64,000 nucleotides of DNA, taken from Paenibacillus_G filicis (GTDB lineage Bacteria > Bacillota > Bacilli > Paenibacillales > NBRC-103111). The DNA is taken from assembly GCF_038070315.1 (NCBI RefSeq), contig NZ_JBBPCC010000022.1, positions 62,001 through 126,000 on the forward strand, read 5' to 3'. Below, in pieces: positions 1 through 9,034 of this stretch. The notes beneath the pieces were generated by a model. The model ran no database searches and was not told the origin of the DNA. It saw only the letters and a list, made by a program, of their open reading frames with translations. A program made the position numbers and the translations under genes. How positions within the stretch are numbered: position 1 is the stretch's first letter; each line of letters opens with the position of its first letter.

Positions 1-365
1 TCAGCGACAAAGCGGAGCGGTACATACGTGACATTCCGGATTAGCTTTGGCGCTACTTCCAGTGTGACTGCTGTGCCGTTTGCCATGGCATTCGTGCTGC
101 CAACTTGAAGGGACAAGGAGGAGCTTCCTTTGGTGCCGGTGACGGTTTGGGTCGCTTCATCCCAAATCACTTTGACATCCAACTTCTCCATGACCGGATG
201 TATCGGAACGAGTGTCACTCCATTTTCCAAGATCGGTTCGGACTCGCTGAACTGGATTTGCTCTCCATTTAGCTGTACGGACAAGGAGTTATCTGCTGCT
301 TGAACGGCAGAGAATAGCGACGTAAGCAGGGCTAGGGAGACAATTGAAGCGCTAAGTTTTTTCAT
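1..365 (-). CDS. Secreted stalk-domain protein (copper amine oxidase N-terminal-like), C-terminus outside the window
   Basis: The minus strand reads from an ATG at 365 to the window edge without a stop, giving about 121 residues. A signal peptide is clear: MKK, then a hydrophobic run ending near FSAVQA at residue 23. The mature part has the repeat typical of copper amine oxidase N-terminal (stalk) domains: NGVTLVPIHPVMEKL followed by VIWDEATQTVTG, then NVTYVPLRFVA. These domains are abundant in secreted Paenibacillus proteins, where they are usually structural and not enzymatic. A good ribosome binding site (AGAAGGAG) lies about 10 bases before the ATG. The catalytic or cell-wall-binding part, if any, is beyond the left edge, so a specific role cannot be given. 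Confidence 0.85.
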   Translation of the reverse strand, partial: MKKLSASIVSLALLTSLFSAVQAADNSLSVQLNGEQIQFSESEPILENGVTLVPIHPVMEKLDVKVIWDEATQTVTGTKGSSSLSLQVGSTNAMANGTAVTLEVAPKLIRNVTYVPLRFVA

Positions 366-409
366 CTGTATATACAACTCCTTCTAGTGGGTGTACACAT
401 TAATTCTGA

Positions 410-1183
410 TCATTCGCCTTTTCCTTCCTTTGAATGAAGGATCAGATGACCAAACATGTCAAGCAAGTAGTTTTTAAAGTCCGGCGGAAAGTTAGTTGGA
501 AACTCCATTTCCATCAGAACCTTTCCCGTTTCGCTCATCCCAAGCTCCTCTAGCGGTTGTGCCAGCAACCGGTCGAGTATCAGCTTCAGACTAAGTCCAC
601 GCTCCTGTACAAGCGGATGTTCCGGCTGCAGCCCTTGCTTGGACATGACGAGCAGATCATTAAACACAATCATGATTTCATGTTCCAAACTTGCTCCACT
701 GACAAATATAGATTCTACGAATTCATCCGGCAGCCGATCGAAGAGCCGCTGCTTCAACTCTCCTTCCTGCTGAATGGCATGAATCATCAGAATAATGAGC
801 TGGGGATCAATCATATCGTTATCCTTAACAATCGCTCTTACCCGTTCAATTGTAGCCATAACGCGCTGGATATGCTGCTGCTTCTGCAGCAGCAGCTCGT
901 ATTGCATGTCCAGTGAGGCTTTATAATCCTTGCCGCCCTGCTCCAAATATTTGCTGATTTCATCCAAGGAGAGGTCTAAATATTTCAAGGCCAATATTTG
1001 TTGGAGACGGAACAAATCCTCGTCCGTATAAGTCCGGTGACCCTGTTCATTGTAGCCGCTCGGCTTGAGTAGTCCCTTGTGATCATAAAAGTCAAGAGTA
1101 CGTACCGTCGTTGAGGTCAGTTTAGCGAGTGAACCAATGGTATAATACGTCTTACTTATCCTTCTCAGCTCCTTTTCTAGCAC
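410..1183 (-). CDS. MerR-family transcriptional regulator
   Basis: The protein begins its recognisable part with YYTIGSLAKLTSTTVRTLDFYDHKGLLKP, the MerR winged-helix DNA-binding domain, followed by a dimerisation helix (residues about 70-125) and a helical C-terminal half of about 120 residues that I do not recognise. The start is uncertain. The open frame extends to a TTG at 1288 without a ribosome binding site, while a promoter-like pair on the same strand (TTGCGC and TATACT, 19 bases apart) lies at about 1185-1215, which argues that the extra N-terminus is not translated. I use GTG 1183 as a working start; AAGGAG at about 1169-1174 suggests it may begin even later, near residue 9 of this version. 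It ends 45 bases before the stalk-domain gene start, and both read leftwards. The ligand is unknown. Confidence 0.8.
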   Translation of the reverse strand: MLEKELRRISKTYYTIGSLAKLTSTTVRTLDFYDHKGLLKPSGYNEQGHRTYTDEDLFRLQQILALKYLDLSLDEISKYLEQGGKDYKASLDMQYELLLQKQQHIQRVMATIERVRAIVKDNDMIDPQLIILMIHAIQQEGELKQRLFDRLPDEFVESIFVSGASLEHEIMIVFNDLLVMSKQGLQPEHPLVQERGLSLKLILDRLLAQPLEELGMSETGKVLMEMEFPTNFPPDFKNYLLDMFGHLILHSKEGKGE

Positions 1184-1184
1184 C

Positions 1185-1215
1185 AGTATAGCGCAGCACG
1201 TTACGTTATGCGCAA
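1185..1215 (-). promoter_or_regulatory. Promoter with 19-base spacer and inverted repeat, likely MerR operator
   Basis: Read on the minus strand: TTGCGC, a 19-base spacer, then TATACT. MerR-type promoters characteristically have 19-base instead of 17-base spacers. An inverted repeat GCGCA/TGCGC spans the spacer, so the site could be an autoregulatory MerR operator. This is seen in sequence; binding is inferred. Confidence 0.45.
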
Positions 1216-1310
1216 GCATTTTTTGATTGAACAAAAGAGAGCCATAGCCAAAATTCTCATATCGAATGGAACTGTCTGGACAATTCAATGGAGGAATTAG
1301 GTATGATTCG

Positions 1311-1365
1311 TTATTAAACGATAGCAGCAGTCAAACCAGGACGCTTCATTGGCGTAAGCTCGGCC
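1311..1365 (-). pseudogene. SDR dehydrogenase C-terminal fragment (remnant)
   Basis: On the minus strand a short stretch translates as AELTPMKRPGL, the segment that in short-chain dehydrogenases precedes the conserved RPG.PEE motif near the C-terminus. About 33 bases of it recur almost unchanged at 31744-31777, where the reading continues into LPEELG. Neither copy has the rest of the gene. It is a decayed fragment, not a working gene. Confidence 0.4.
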
Positions 1366-1576
1366 ATTCTACTGCAAGGCTTTCGAAACATAATGACAGC
1401 GCCTATTGAACGTCATCAAAAAACCAACATTCATCCAAGGGCGTGGGGCTTAAACTTTCGGACAATGGAGTTATATCGATAAAGCGTTGTTCTCGTTCGC
1501 CCAGACGGTTTTGTGTGTTGGCATTGCGATGATCAAATCGAGCAACCAACCCTGATATTGGAAGAGGTTTTGCCCA

Positions 1577-1619
1577 ACTTCTCGGCAAAGAAAAGAGCCT
1601 ATCCTAATTAACAATAAAT
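1577..1619. repeat. Dispersed repeat, copy 1 of the CTTCTCGGCAAA element
   Basis: About 40 bases beginning CTTCTCGGCAAAGAAAAG and ending TTAACAATAAATT recur at 19877-19917 with a few changes and a small deletion. The first 11 bases occur again at 37372-37382, directly before the second copy of the 125-base hairpin repeat. No reading frame is conserved. Confidence 0.55.
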
Positions 1620-1625
1620 TGCTTG

Positions 1626-1750
1626 ATTCTGTATATGGATACTAACGAGAAGCACTCGTATGTTGCGGATAATCCGCTTCGTACGAGTGCTTTTATTTTA
1701 TATAGAGGGGAAGTCAGTGATTGATCCTAATGGATAAATCCCGAGCTTTT
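1626..1750 (+). repeat. 125-base dispersed hairpin repeat, copy A
   Basis: This block is about five-sixths identical by eye to 37383-37510. Both copies contain a hairpin (AAGCACTCGTA at 1650-1660 pairing with TACGAGTGCTT at 1682-1692) followed by a T-rich tract. Both then have a purine-rich ribosome-binding-like box (GAGGGGAAG here) and a six-codon frame, here GTG ATT GAT CCT AAT GGA TAA. It may be the leader of a lost mobile element or a small repeated terminator element. Between 1751 and 2078 I see only AT-rich DNA and no gene. Confidence 0.65.
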
Positions 1751-2078
1751 TTCATGTATCCAAATTATTAAAGATTGTTCAAATTCTTCATTATCAAAGA
1801 GCCTTATATGCTTATGTTTGAGAGAAGAAAGTATCTCTTCTCCTCGACTAAAACAATGAACTCTTAATTTTACCAAATTAATCAAATAATTAACATATAT
1901 ATAGTGAGGTAAACTGATGAATTTAGCGATATAAATAAATTTTAACCGGGTATTTTCCTTTAGAATCGTATAGATCGCTGCGAAGAGTCAGTGATAAGAT
2001 AAGCAAAGTAATTTCCTATTAATTCAATGGGGTAAGTAAAAAATGAAATATGATGATGGTGAGAAGGGGAGAAGAACT

Positions 2079-3737
2079 TTGAACAAATTAATCATTTCGC
2101 CCTTGGGGCGATGCATGCTCCTGTCTGTTGCTCTGACAACGATGCTGGCCGGGTGCTCGTCTGACAAGGGAAATACCTCAACAAACGACACAAAGTCGGG
2201 CGTCGTGAATGCAATCGATGCTCAGCGCGCTCAAGGTGGAAATTTGACTTATGCGCTCGCGAGCTCGCCGGATACGTTGGATCCGGTTGCCAGCGGGTAT
2301 GCCGTTTCGCACCGCGTACTTCGCAACATCTTTGATTCTTTGGTGTTCCAGAAGGAAGATGGCACTTTCCAACCATGGCTGGCAACGAGTTGGACTGTAT
2401 CCCATGATGGCAAATCCTATACGTTCAAGCTTCGTCAGGATGTCAAGTTCCATGACGGTACGCCGTTCAATGCGGAAGCAGTTAAGGCGAACTTCGATCA
2501 TCTCGGAAAAACGTCCGGACTCGGACAAGCCCGTCCACTTCTCGGACCCTTGGAGTCCGCCGAAGTCGTAGATGAGTTCACCATCAAAGTGAATCTTTCA
2601 AAAAAATTCGAACCGTTCCTGAGCGGTCTTAGCTCCGCATTTTTTGGCATTTCGTCACCCAAAGCGCTCGGGCAGCCCGGAGAGCAATTGGGTAAGAATC
2701 CGGTAGGCAGCGGGCCATTCAAGTTCGTGAAGTGGGAGGAGAACAGCGAAATCGTGTTGGAGAGATCCCCCTCTTACAACTCCGCGCCTCCGATAGCTGA
2801 GAACCAGGGTGCATCCTATCTGGATAAATTGACATTCAAGATTGTTCCGGAAGAGGCAACCCGAATCGGCAGCGTACAGAGCGGGCAAATCCTGGCTGCA
2901 GAAACGGTTCCCCCGCAAAACATCGCCGCGTTCAAGAGTCAGGCGAAGTTCAAGATCCAACAGGCCATCACGAACGGAACGCCTTTCTCCTTGTACCTCA
3001 ATACGCATAATGAACCGTGGAATGACCGGAGAGCACGGCAGGCCATCCAACTGACCATCGATCCGGAGATCATAGTCAATACGCTGTATCTAGGTACATA
3101 TTCGCGAGCTTGGAGTGCACTAACGCCGGGGTTACTCGGATATAACGAGTCATTGGAAAACAAAATAAAACCAGATTTGATCAAGGCTAACAGCCTGTTG
3201 GATGAGCTGGGTTGGAAGAAGAATTCGAATGGAATACGTGAAAAAGACGGTAAAAAGCTGACATTGAACTATCTTGAGCCATCGGCGAGCCGGGAAAAAC
3301 GTAAGGACATTGCCGTTATTGTACAACAGCAGCTTAAGGAGATTGGTGTAGCAGTCGAACTCAATATGACCACGAATGCAAGCGAATTGTTAAAAAAGCG
3401 GGAATTTGATATCGCTGGCATTTCACAGGTGAAGGCGGATCCAGACATTCTGGCCAATCTGTTTCGTTCCGATCGTCTGCACGCTCAGGGCGGCAACAAT
3501 TACTCAGGGCTTAACGATCCGAACATAGATAAGCTGCTGGATGAAGGAGCGGTCGAATCCGATCCGAAGAGACGGAAGGATATCTATCGCCAGATCCAGC
3601 AATACTTAAGCGATCAAGCCATTATGTTCCCAATTTATGTGTACCCGTACACCGTAGTGCAATCAAGCAGTGTTCAGGGTTTGAAGTTTGATCTTCTTGG
3701 CTATCCGTTGTTCTATGACGTTAGCATCAGCCCATAA
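2079..3737 (+). CDS. Peptide/nickel-type ABC transporter substrate-binding lipoprotein (SBP_bac_5)
   Basis: This is a 552-residue extracytoplasmic solute-binding protein of the oligopeptide family. The N-terminus has a lipoprotein signal ending in LAGC, so the protein should be lipid-anchored outside the membrane. Family landmarks are LTYALASSPDTLDPV, then KLRQDVKFHDGTPFNAEAV, and later NPVGSGPFKFVKWE. I prefer the TTG start at 2079, preceded by AAGGGGAG eight bases upstream and giving a clean signal peptide; an in-frame ATG at 2043 would add 12 partly acidic residues. It heads a cluster with two permeases, a double ATPase, a flavin monooxygenase and an amidohydrolase, so its ligand is probably a small thioether or modified amino acid and not a bulk peptide. 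That substrate is an inference. Confidence 0.92.
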   Translation: MNKLIISPLGRCMLLSVALTTMLAGCSSDKGNTSTNDTKSGVVNAIDAQRAQGGNLTYALASSPDTLDPVASGYAVSHRVLRNIFDSLVFQKEDGTFQPWLATSWTVSHDGKSYTFKLRQDVKFHDGTPFNAEAVKANFDHLGKTSGLGQARPLLGPLESAEVVDEFTIKVNLSKKFEPFLSGLSSAFFGISSPKALGQPGEQLGKNPVGSGPFKFVKWEENSEIVLERSPSYNSAPPIAENQGASYLDKLTFKIVPEEATRIGSVQSGQILAAETVPPQNIAAFKSQAKFKIQQAITNGTPFSLYLNTHNEPWNDRRARQAIQLTIDPEIIVNTLYLGTYSRAWSALTPGLLGYNESLENKIKPDLIKANSLLDELGWKKNSNGIREKDGKKLTLNYLEPSASREKRKDIAVIVQQQLKEIGVAVELNMTTNASELLKKREFDIAGISQVKADPDILANLFRSDRLHAQGGNNYSGLNDPNIDKLLDEGAVESDPKRRKDIYRQIQQYLSDQAIMFPIYVYPYTVVQSSSVQGLKFDLLGYPLFYDVSISP

Positions 3738-3753
3738 CGGAAGGAAAGATGTT

Positions 3754-4680
3754 GTGACAGGAAATATTGCAACCCGCCTTCTGACCTCCTTATTTGTGGT
3801 GACCGGCTCGTCGGTGCTCGTTTTTATCATCATGTACATTCTCCCCGGAGACCCCGTATTGCAAATGCTGAACGGGAACGCGACGACACCGGAGGCTATT
3901 GCTGCGCTTAGGCATGAGCTTGGATTGGACCGGTCATTCTACCAGCAATTTTTTGATTATTTTTCCCGCTTGCTTCAAGGGGATTTCGGACAGTCGAGAG
4001 TGAATAGGGACCCCGTACTTCCCAAAATCCTGAAGCATGCACCTGCGACGTTGATGTTGACGCTGGTCAGTACGTTATTCTCCGTCGTCATTGGTATTCT
4101 GCTTGGAGTGCTGTCGGCCGTTTACCGCAACGGCATCATCGACTTTATGGCCAGGTTGGTCGGACTATTTGGCATTTCCATGCCAGCGTTCTGGACTGGT
4201 ATTTTACTATTGCTAGTCTTCTCCATTCAGTTAGGCTGGTTTCCTTCAATGGGATCTGACGGGTGGAAGACACTCGTCCTTCCCGGTCTTGCACTCGGAC
4301 TGATCGGAGCCGGCTTTATCGTCCGGCTGGTCCGCAACACGATGCTGGAGGTACTCGGCGAGCCCTTCATCCTTACCCTGCGCGCCAAGGGGATCAGGGA
4401 ACGCTCGGTGATGTACCGTCATGCGCTGCGCAATTCACTGATCCCCGCGCTTACGCTGGTAGGCGTCACGATCGGAGAATTGCTGAGTGGCACTGTGGTG
4501 ATCGAGACGGTATTTTCCAGGCAGGGTATCGGCCGGATACTGGCAGAAGCGATTCTGTCCAAGGATATACCTGTCGTGCAGGGAGTTGTGTTCTTCACTG
4601 CAATCATTTATGTCGGTGTGAATCTGTTGGTTGACCTTTCGTATCTTTTCGTAGATCCTCGCCTGAGACGGCTGCAATAA
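3754..4680 (+). CDS. ABC transporter permease, DppB/OppB type
   Basis: About 308 residues of a polytopic membrane protein. The early segment has the DppB hallmark MYILPGDPVLQML and the loop LGLDRSFYQQFFDYFSRLLQGDFGQS. The cytoplasmic EAA loop that contacts the ATPase reads EPFILTLRAKGIRERSVMYRHALRNSLIPALT, and the C-terminal part has the GTVVIETVFSRQGIGRIL motif. An open frame extends upstream into the lipoprotein gene, but the GTG at 3754 has AAGGAAAG upstream and gives the usual family length. It follows the lipoprotein by 16 bases and precedes the partner permease by 19 bases, which supports one operon. Confidence 0.93.
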   Translation: MTGNIATRLLTSLFVVTGSSVLVFIIMYILPGDPVLQMLNGNATTPEAIAALRHELGLDRSFYQQFFDYFSRLLQGDFGQSRVNRDPVLPKILKHAPATLMLTLVSTLFSVVIGILLGVLSAVYRNGIIDFMARLVGLFGISMPAFWTGILLLLVFSIQLGWFPSMGSDGWKTLVLPGLALGLIGAGFIVRLVRNTMLEVLGEPFILTLRAKGIRERSVMYRHALRNSLIPALTLVGVTIGELLSGTVVIETVFSRQGIGRILAEAILSKDIPVVQGVVFFTAIIYVGVNLLVDLSYLFVDPRLRRLQ

Positions 4681-4699
4681 AGGAAGGGGGAATACAAAA

Positions 4700-5584
4700 A
4701 TGAAAGCTGGAATTGAAGTCAAGCCGCTGTTCCAAGCTGAACGCAGACGACTGGAGCGAAAATGGCGTCTCAGAAGTATTCATCTATTCCTGTACGCAGC
4801 AGGTCTGATCATTGCGTTTATGGTGTTGTGCGCGATTGCACCCCAATGGGTAACCTCCCATTCACCGACCCAAATGGATCCGTCTAATTTGATGCGGCCG
4901 CCTGGAGGCTCCCATTGGCTTGGGACCGACTACTTTGGACGCGATATGTTCAGTCTGATTGTATATGGAAGCCGTGATTCGCTGCTGATCGGGCTTGCCT
5001 CCGTCGTGGTCGGCGGCGCAGCCGGGGCAACGCTGGGCACCTTATCCGGTTATTTGGGAGGCTGGGTGGATCTGGTTGTGATGCGGTTCATCGAGATTCT
5101 GATGACGATTCCCGGTATTCTGCTTGCACTGGCAATTGCGGCGGCAACTGGGCCGAGTCTGACCAACGTGGTGCTGGCGATTGCGGCTTCATCGATTCCA
5201 CGCTATGCGAGGGTCATGCGCAGCCAAGTACTAAGTGTCAAGAACCGGCCCTTTGTGCTCGCTTCACGCTCAATCGGAAGCTCAGGCATCCGAACTTTCT
5301 TTAAGCATGTGATGCCGGGTTCACTGGCTCCCTTTCTGGTGATGTCTGCCATAGGGATCGGAACTTCGATTCTCGCAGGCTCGGCCCTTAGCTTTCTTGG
5401 ACTGGGCGTTGTCAAGGAGATTCCAGACTGGGGAGCCTTGCTAGCGCAGGGGCGGGGTTACTTGATGGTAGCATGGTGGATTTGTACATTCCCGGGACTG
5501 GCCATCGCATTATTTGTACTGGCGGTCAACATCATTGGAGATTACATTCGAGACGTTCTGGATCCCAGAAGTCGCAGTGGATAA
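4700..5584 (+). CDS. ABC transporter permease, DppC/OppC type
   Basis: A 294-residue inner-membrane permease and partner of the preceding DppB-like protein. The N-terminal helix is followed by the DppC signature GGSHWLGTDYFGRDMFSLIVYGSRDSLLIG; the EAA loop is PFVLASRSIGSSGIRTFFKHVMPGSLAPFLV, and the end contains DWGALLAQGRGY. AGGAAGGGGG lies just before the ATG. With the upstream permease it would form the translocation channel fed by the lipoprotein and powered by the following double ATPase. Confidence 0.93.
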   Translation: MKAGIEVKPLFQAERRRLERKWRLRSIHLFLYAAGLIIAFMVLCAIAPQWVTSHSPTQMDPSNLMRPPGGSHWLGTDYFGRDMFSLIVYGSRDSLLIGLASVVVGGAAGATLGTLSGYLGGWVDLVVMRFIEILMTIPGILLALAIAAATGPSLTNVVLAIAASSIPRYARVMRSQVLSVKNRPFVLASRSIGSSGIRTFFKHVMPGSLAPFLVMSAIGIGTSILAGSALSFLGLGVVKEIPDWGALLAQGRGYLMVAWWICTFPGLAIALFVLAVNIIGDYIRDVLDPRSRSG

Positions 5585-5601
5585 GAGCAAGGAGGAATCA
5601 T

Positions 5602-7656
5602 ATGCACAACCCTTTACTAACGGTTGAGGGGATGACGATGGAATTCGAAGCTTCGGGCCGCATCCTCACACCGGTGTCCGATATATCTTTTCATATGGAA
5701 CGAGGCGAGACGGTCTGTCTTGTCGGGGAATCCGGCAGCGGCAAAACCATGACCTGCAAAGCTCTTATGCGCCTGACGGATTTTGACCAAGGGTGCATGC
5801 TCTCAGGAAGTGTAAAGCTTAATGGCCAAGAGCTGACAACGCTCCCCCATAGCGTGCTTAGAGCAATTCGTGGTAAAAAAATTTCGATGATCTTTCAGGA
5901 GCCGATGGCCGCGTTCGATCCGATCTTTACCATCGGGAGTCAATTGGTTGAGACCATACGCCGGCATGACGAGCGGACCCCAAAAGAAGCGCGTGCTCAT
6001 GCAGCCGAGCTGCTGCGCCGTGTCGGGTTTCCCGAGCCGGAGCTTCGAATGACCCAGTATCCAGGCGAACTGTCGGGAGGCATGCTGCAGCGGGCGATGA
6101 TCGCGATGGCACTGGCCTGCGGGCCTGAGCTGCTCATTGCCGATGAACCGACAACTGCGCTTGATGTGACGATTCAGGCGCAGATTCTAAGGCTGCTCAA
6201 CGATTTGAAGGCTGAATTCGGCATGTCTATTCTGCTCATCACACATGATATGGGTATCGCCGCCGAAATGGCCGATCGCATGATCGTGATGTATGCCGGA
6301 CGGATCGTGGAGCAGGCGACGGTAGAGGGCTTGTTCACCCAACCCAGACATCCGTATACCGCAGGTCTGCTGCGCTCTATCACCACGATGGGTAGCGCCC
6401 GCGGGGCTCCGCTTTACACGATCACTGGCGCCCCGCCAAGCGTCAATGAGTTTCCTTCCGGCTGCCGCTTCCATCCCCGCTGTCCTTTGGCGACAGATCA
6501 ATGCCGCACCCAGACTCCGCCACTGATGGGAGAAATCGATCATAAGGCTGCTTGCTGGCATACCGATATGATGCTGCAGGAAGCCACTCTGACAGCACTG
6601 CAAGCGGGTCCGAAATATGAGCGTTTGCCGGCCTCCAGCTCATCGGAGCCGCCTGTCGACCTAGCAGCCAACGAACCGGCAGGTGGGGAAGAGGCCGAGA
6701 TTCTCTTTGAAATCAGAGGACTTACCAAGCATTACCCAGTCAAAGGTCCATTTGGGCAGACGAAGGCGCGGATTCATGCCGTGGACGATGTGTCCTTCTC
6801 CATTCATCCGGGAGAAACGTTCGGATTGGTCGGGGAATCCGGCAGCGGCAAATCGACGTTGGGCCGCATTCTAATCCAGTTGGAGAAAGCGACGGCTGGG
6901 CAGGTATTTTTCCGGGGCAAGGATCTGACGGCGTTGGACAGCAAAAGCCGCCGGTCGGCTCGGCGCGACATGCAAATGATCTTCCAGGACCCTTACGGAT
7001 CTGTCAATCCGAAGTGGACGATCGGACAAACCATAGCCGAACCATTCGACGTTCATGAGCGTCTCAACTCGGAGGAGTGCAGAAGCAGGGTGGAAGTGCT
7101 GCTGCAGTGGGTCGGATTGAATCCGAAATGGTTCGACCGTTATCCACATGAATTTTCTGGCGGGCAGCGTCAGCGAATCGGGATAGCCCGGGCGATTGCA
7201 TTGAATCCCCGCTTCGTGCTTGCGGACGAGGCCGTATCCGCGCTGGACGTGTCGGTGCAGGCCCAAATTGTGAATCTAATGCAGGAGCTACAGCAGAAGC
7301 TTGGTTTAACCTATATGTTTATCGCCCACGGCCTTCATATTGTCCGTCATGTATCCTCGCGGATTGGTGTTATGTATTTGGGACAATTGGTGGAGGTCGC
7401 GCCTGCCGAGGAGCTGTTCCGGCATCCTGCGCACCCCTACACGGCCGGGCTACTGAGCTCAATCCTGGTGCCCGTTCCGTCCCAAAGGCGGTCCTTCAGC
7501 ACCATTCAGGGAGAAATTCCTTCGCCAGCATCTCCTCCGTCCGGGTGCCGCTTTCACACGCGCTGTCCTGCCGCAGTAGCCCGCTGCCGTGAGGAGGCAC
7601 CAAAGCTGAAGGAGGTAGGAACCCATCATAGGGTGGCTTGTCATTATCCGCTTTGA
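5602..7656 (+). CDS. Dipeptide/oligopeptide ABC transporter ATPase, fused DppD-DppF
   Basis: One 684-residue polypeptide holds two complete ABC ATPase domains, like GsiA or YejF, where DppD and DppF are usually separate. The first has Walker A GESGSGKT (residues about 42-49), signature LSGGMLQ and Walker B LLIADEPTTALDV. The second has GESGSGKS, signature FSGGQRQR and FVLADEAVSALDV. Each ends with the oligopeptide-transporter C-terminal motif (GCRFHPRCPLA and GCRFHTRCPAA), whose cysteines may hold an iron-sulphur cluster in some relatives. In the second half the switch histidine follows IAHG rather than the usual TH. The ATG at 5602 has an ideal GGAGGAAT upstream; longer frames reach back into the permease gene and are not used. 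Confidence 0.95.
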   Translation: MHNPLLTVEGMTMEFEASGRILTPVSDISFHMERGETVCLVGESGSGKTMTCKALMRLTDFDQGCMLSGSVKLNGQELTTLPHSVLRAIRGKKISMIFQEPMAAFDPIFTIGSQLVETIRRHDERTPKEARAHAAELLRRVGFPEPELRMTQYPGELSGGMLQRAMIAMALACGPELLIADEPTTALDVTIQAQILRLLNDLKAEFGMSILLITHDMGIAAEMADRMIVMYAGRIVEQATVEGLFTQPRHPYTAGLLRSITTMGSARGAPLYTITGAPPSVNEFPSGCRFHPRCPLATDQCRTQTPPLMGEIDHKAACWHTDMMLQEATLTALQAGPKYERLPASSSSEPPVDLAANEPAGGEEAEILFEIRGLTKHYPVKGPFGQTKARIHAVDDVSFSIHPGETFGLVGESGSGKSTLGRILIQLEKATAGQVFFRGKDLTALDSKSRRSARRDMQMIFQDPYGSVNPKWTIGQTIAEPFDVHERLNSEECRSRVEVLLQWVGLNPKWFDRYPHEFSGGQRQRIGIARAIALNPRFVLADEAVSALDVSVQAQIVNLMQELQQKLGLTYMFIAHGLHIVRHVSSRIGVMYLGQLVEVAPAEELFRHPAHPYTAGLLSSILVPVPSQRRSFSTIQGEIPSPASPPSGCRFHTRCPAAVARCREEAPKLKEVGTHHRVACHYPL

Positions 7657-7699
7657 AAATTCATCATACTGGAATATCCACTAGGAGCGTGATGACCCA

Positions 7700-9034
7700 A
7701 TGTCCAAGAAAAAAGAAATCAAATTCGGTGCGATTATACAAGGTGTGGGTGCCCATACCGGTTTATGGAGACATCCAGACCTGCCCGTTGACGCCAGCGT
7801 CAGCCTGGATTTCTACAAGCGTCAGGCTCAAGTTGCCGAAGCGGGGAAATTTGATCTTGTCTTTATCGCTGACGGATTATATATTACCGAGCAGTCGCTT
7901 CCTCATTTTCTGAATCGGTTCGAGCCGATCACCATTCTCTCAGCCTTAGCCGCTGTGACCCGTCATATCGGATTGGTCGGCACACTGTCTACCTCTTACA
8001 GTGAGCCCTTCAACGCAGCCAGGCAGTTCGCCTCGTTGGATCATATCAGCGCCGGGAGAGCCGGTTGGAATGTGGTTACTTCTCCACTTGAAGGTTCGGC
8101 CCGAAACTTCGGAAAGGAAGCCCATCCTTCCCATTCCGAGCGCTACCGCATGGCGGAGGAGTACATTGAAGTTGTAAAAGGATTATGGGATTCATGGGAA
8201 GACGATGCATTTATCCGTAACAAGAAAACCGGTCTGTTCTTTGACAAGTCGAAGCTGCATACCCTCCATCACAAAGGAGAGTTTTTCAACGTCCAAGGGC
8301 CGCTTAATATCGCACGCTCGAAGCAAGGCCAACCCGTCATCTTCCAGGCAGGCTCGTCAGAAGCGGGCAGGGACCTGGCTGCCAAATCGGCAGATGCCGT
8401 CTTAACGGAGCATGAGAATATTGAGCAAGCGAAAGCTTTCTATCGAGATGTAAAAAAACGTGTCAGAGCCTATGGACGCTCGGAGGATGACCTGGTGATT
8501 ATGCATGGCATCGGGGTGATTATAGGCCGGACCGAGGAGGAGGCCAAGGCTAAGTATGACGAGATTGCCAGTCTGGTGACCATTGAAAGCGCGATTGCCC
8601 ATCTTGGAAGATTTTATGAACACCATGACTTTTCTCAATATCCGCTGGATGAGCAGTTTCCCGATCTGGGTGATCTGGGCAGCAACAGCTTCAAAAGCAG
8701 TACGGATAGAATCAAACGTATCGCGTTGAAGGAAAATTTGACCCTTCGTCAGGTCGCCCTTCGTACCGTCATGCCGCCTGGTGAGTTCGTTGGGACACCG
8801 GAGCATATTGCGGATCTGATTCAGCTTTGGAAGGAGGAAGGGGCAGCGGACGGTTTCTTTATTCAATCGGTTACGCCGAGGGCGTTGGAGGAATTCGTCG
8901 AACTCGTCATTCCCATTTTGCAGGAGAGGGGGCTTTACCGGACCGAGTACGAGGAGGACACGCTGCGAGGTAACCTGAGGCTCCCGATACCAGCCAACCG
9001 CTTTGCTGCCACGGCAGCGGAAACCCGCCCATGA
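7700..9034 (+). CDS. LLM-class flavin-dependent monooxygenase, NtaA/SnaA/SoxA family
   Basis: A 444-residue FMNH2-dependent monooxygenase of the nitrilotriacetate/dibenzothiophene-sulfone type. Family landmarks are the N-terminal GVGAHTGLWRHPD, the AEAGKFDLVFIADG strand, SALAAVTRHIGLVGTLSTSYSEPFNAARQFASLDHISAGRAGWNVVTS, and QPVIFQAGSSEAGRDLAA. It needs reduced FMN from a separate reductase, which is not in this operon. Bacillus relatives YtnJ and YxeK act on S-modified cysteines or thioethers, and the adjacent M20 amidohydrolase recalls YxeP/HipO. I infer oxidative C-S or C-N cleavage of an imported small molecule. A decayed fragment of a similar gene lies behind cysK at 41474-41630. Confidence 0.92.
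   Translation: MSKKKEIKFGAIIQGVGAHTGLWRHPDLPVDASVSLDFYKRQAQVAEAGKFDLVFIADGLYITEQSLPHFLNRFEPITILSALAAVTRHIGLVGTLSTSYSEPFNAARQFASLDHISAGRAGWNVVTSPLEGSARNFGKEAHPSHSERYRMAEEYIEVVKGLWDSWEDDAFIRNKKTGLFFDKSKLHTLHHKGEFFNVQGPLNIARSKQGQPVIFQAGSSEAGRDLAAKSADAVLTEHENIEQAKAFYRDVKKRVRAYGRSEDDLVIMHGIGVIIGRTEEEAKAKYDEIASLVTIESAIAHLGRFYEHHDFSQYPLDEQFPDLGDLGSNSFKSSTDRIKRIALKENLTLRQVALRTVMPPGEFVGTPEHIADLIQLWKEEGAADGFFIQSVTPRALEEFVELVIPILQERGLYRTEYEEDTLRGNLRLPIPANRFAATAAETRP

Noticed and set aside
1403..1588. Open frame of 61 codons on the minus strand
   Set aside because: No ribosome binding site, arginine-rich odd composition, and it lies in a stretch of remnants and repeats.
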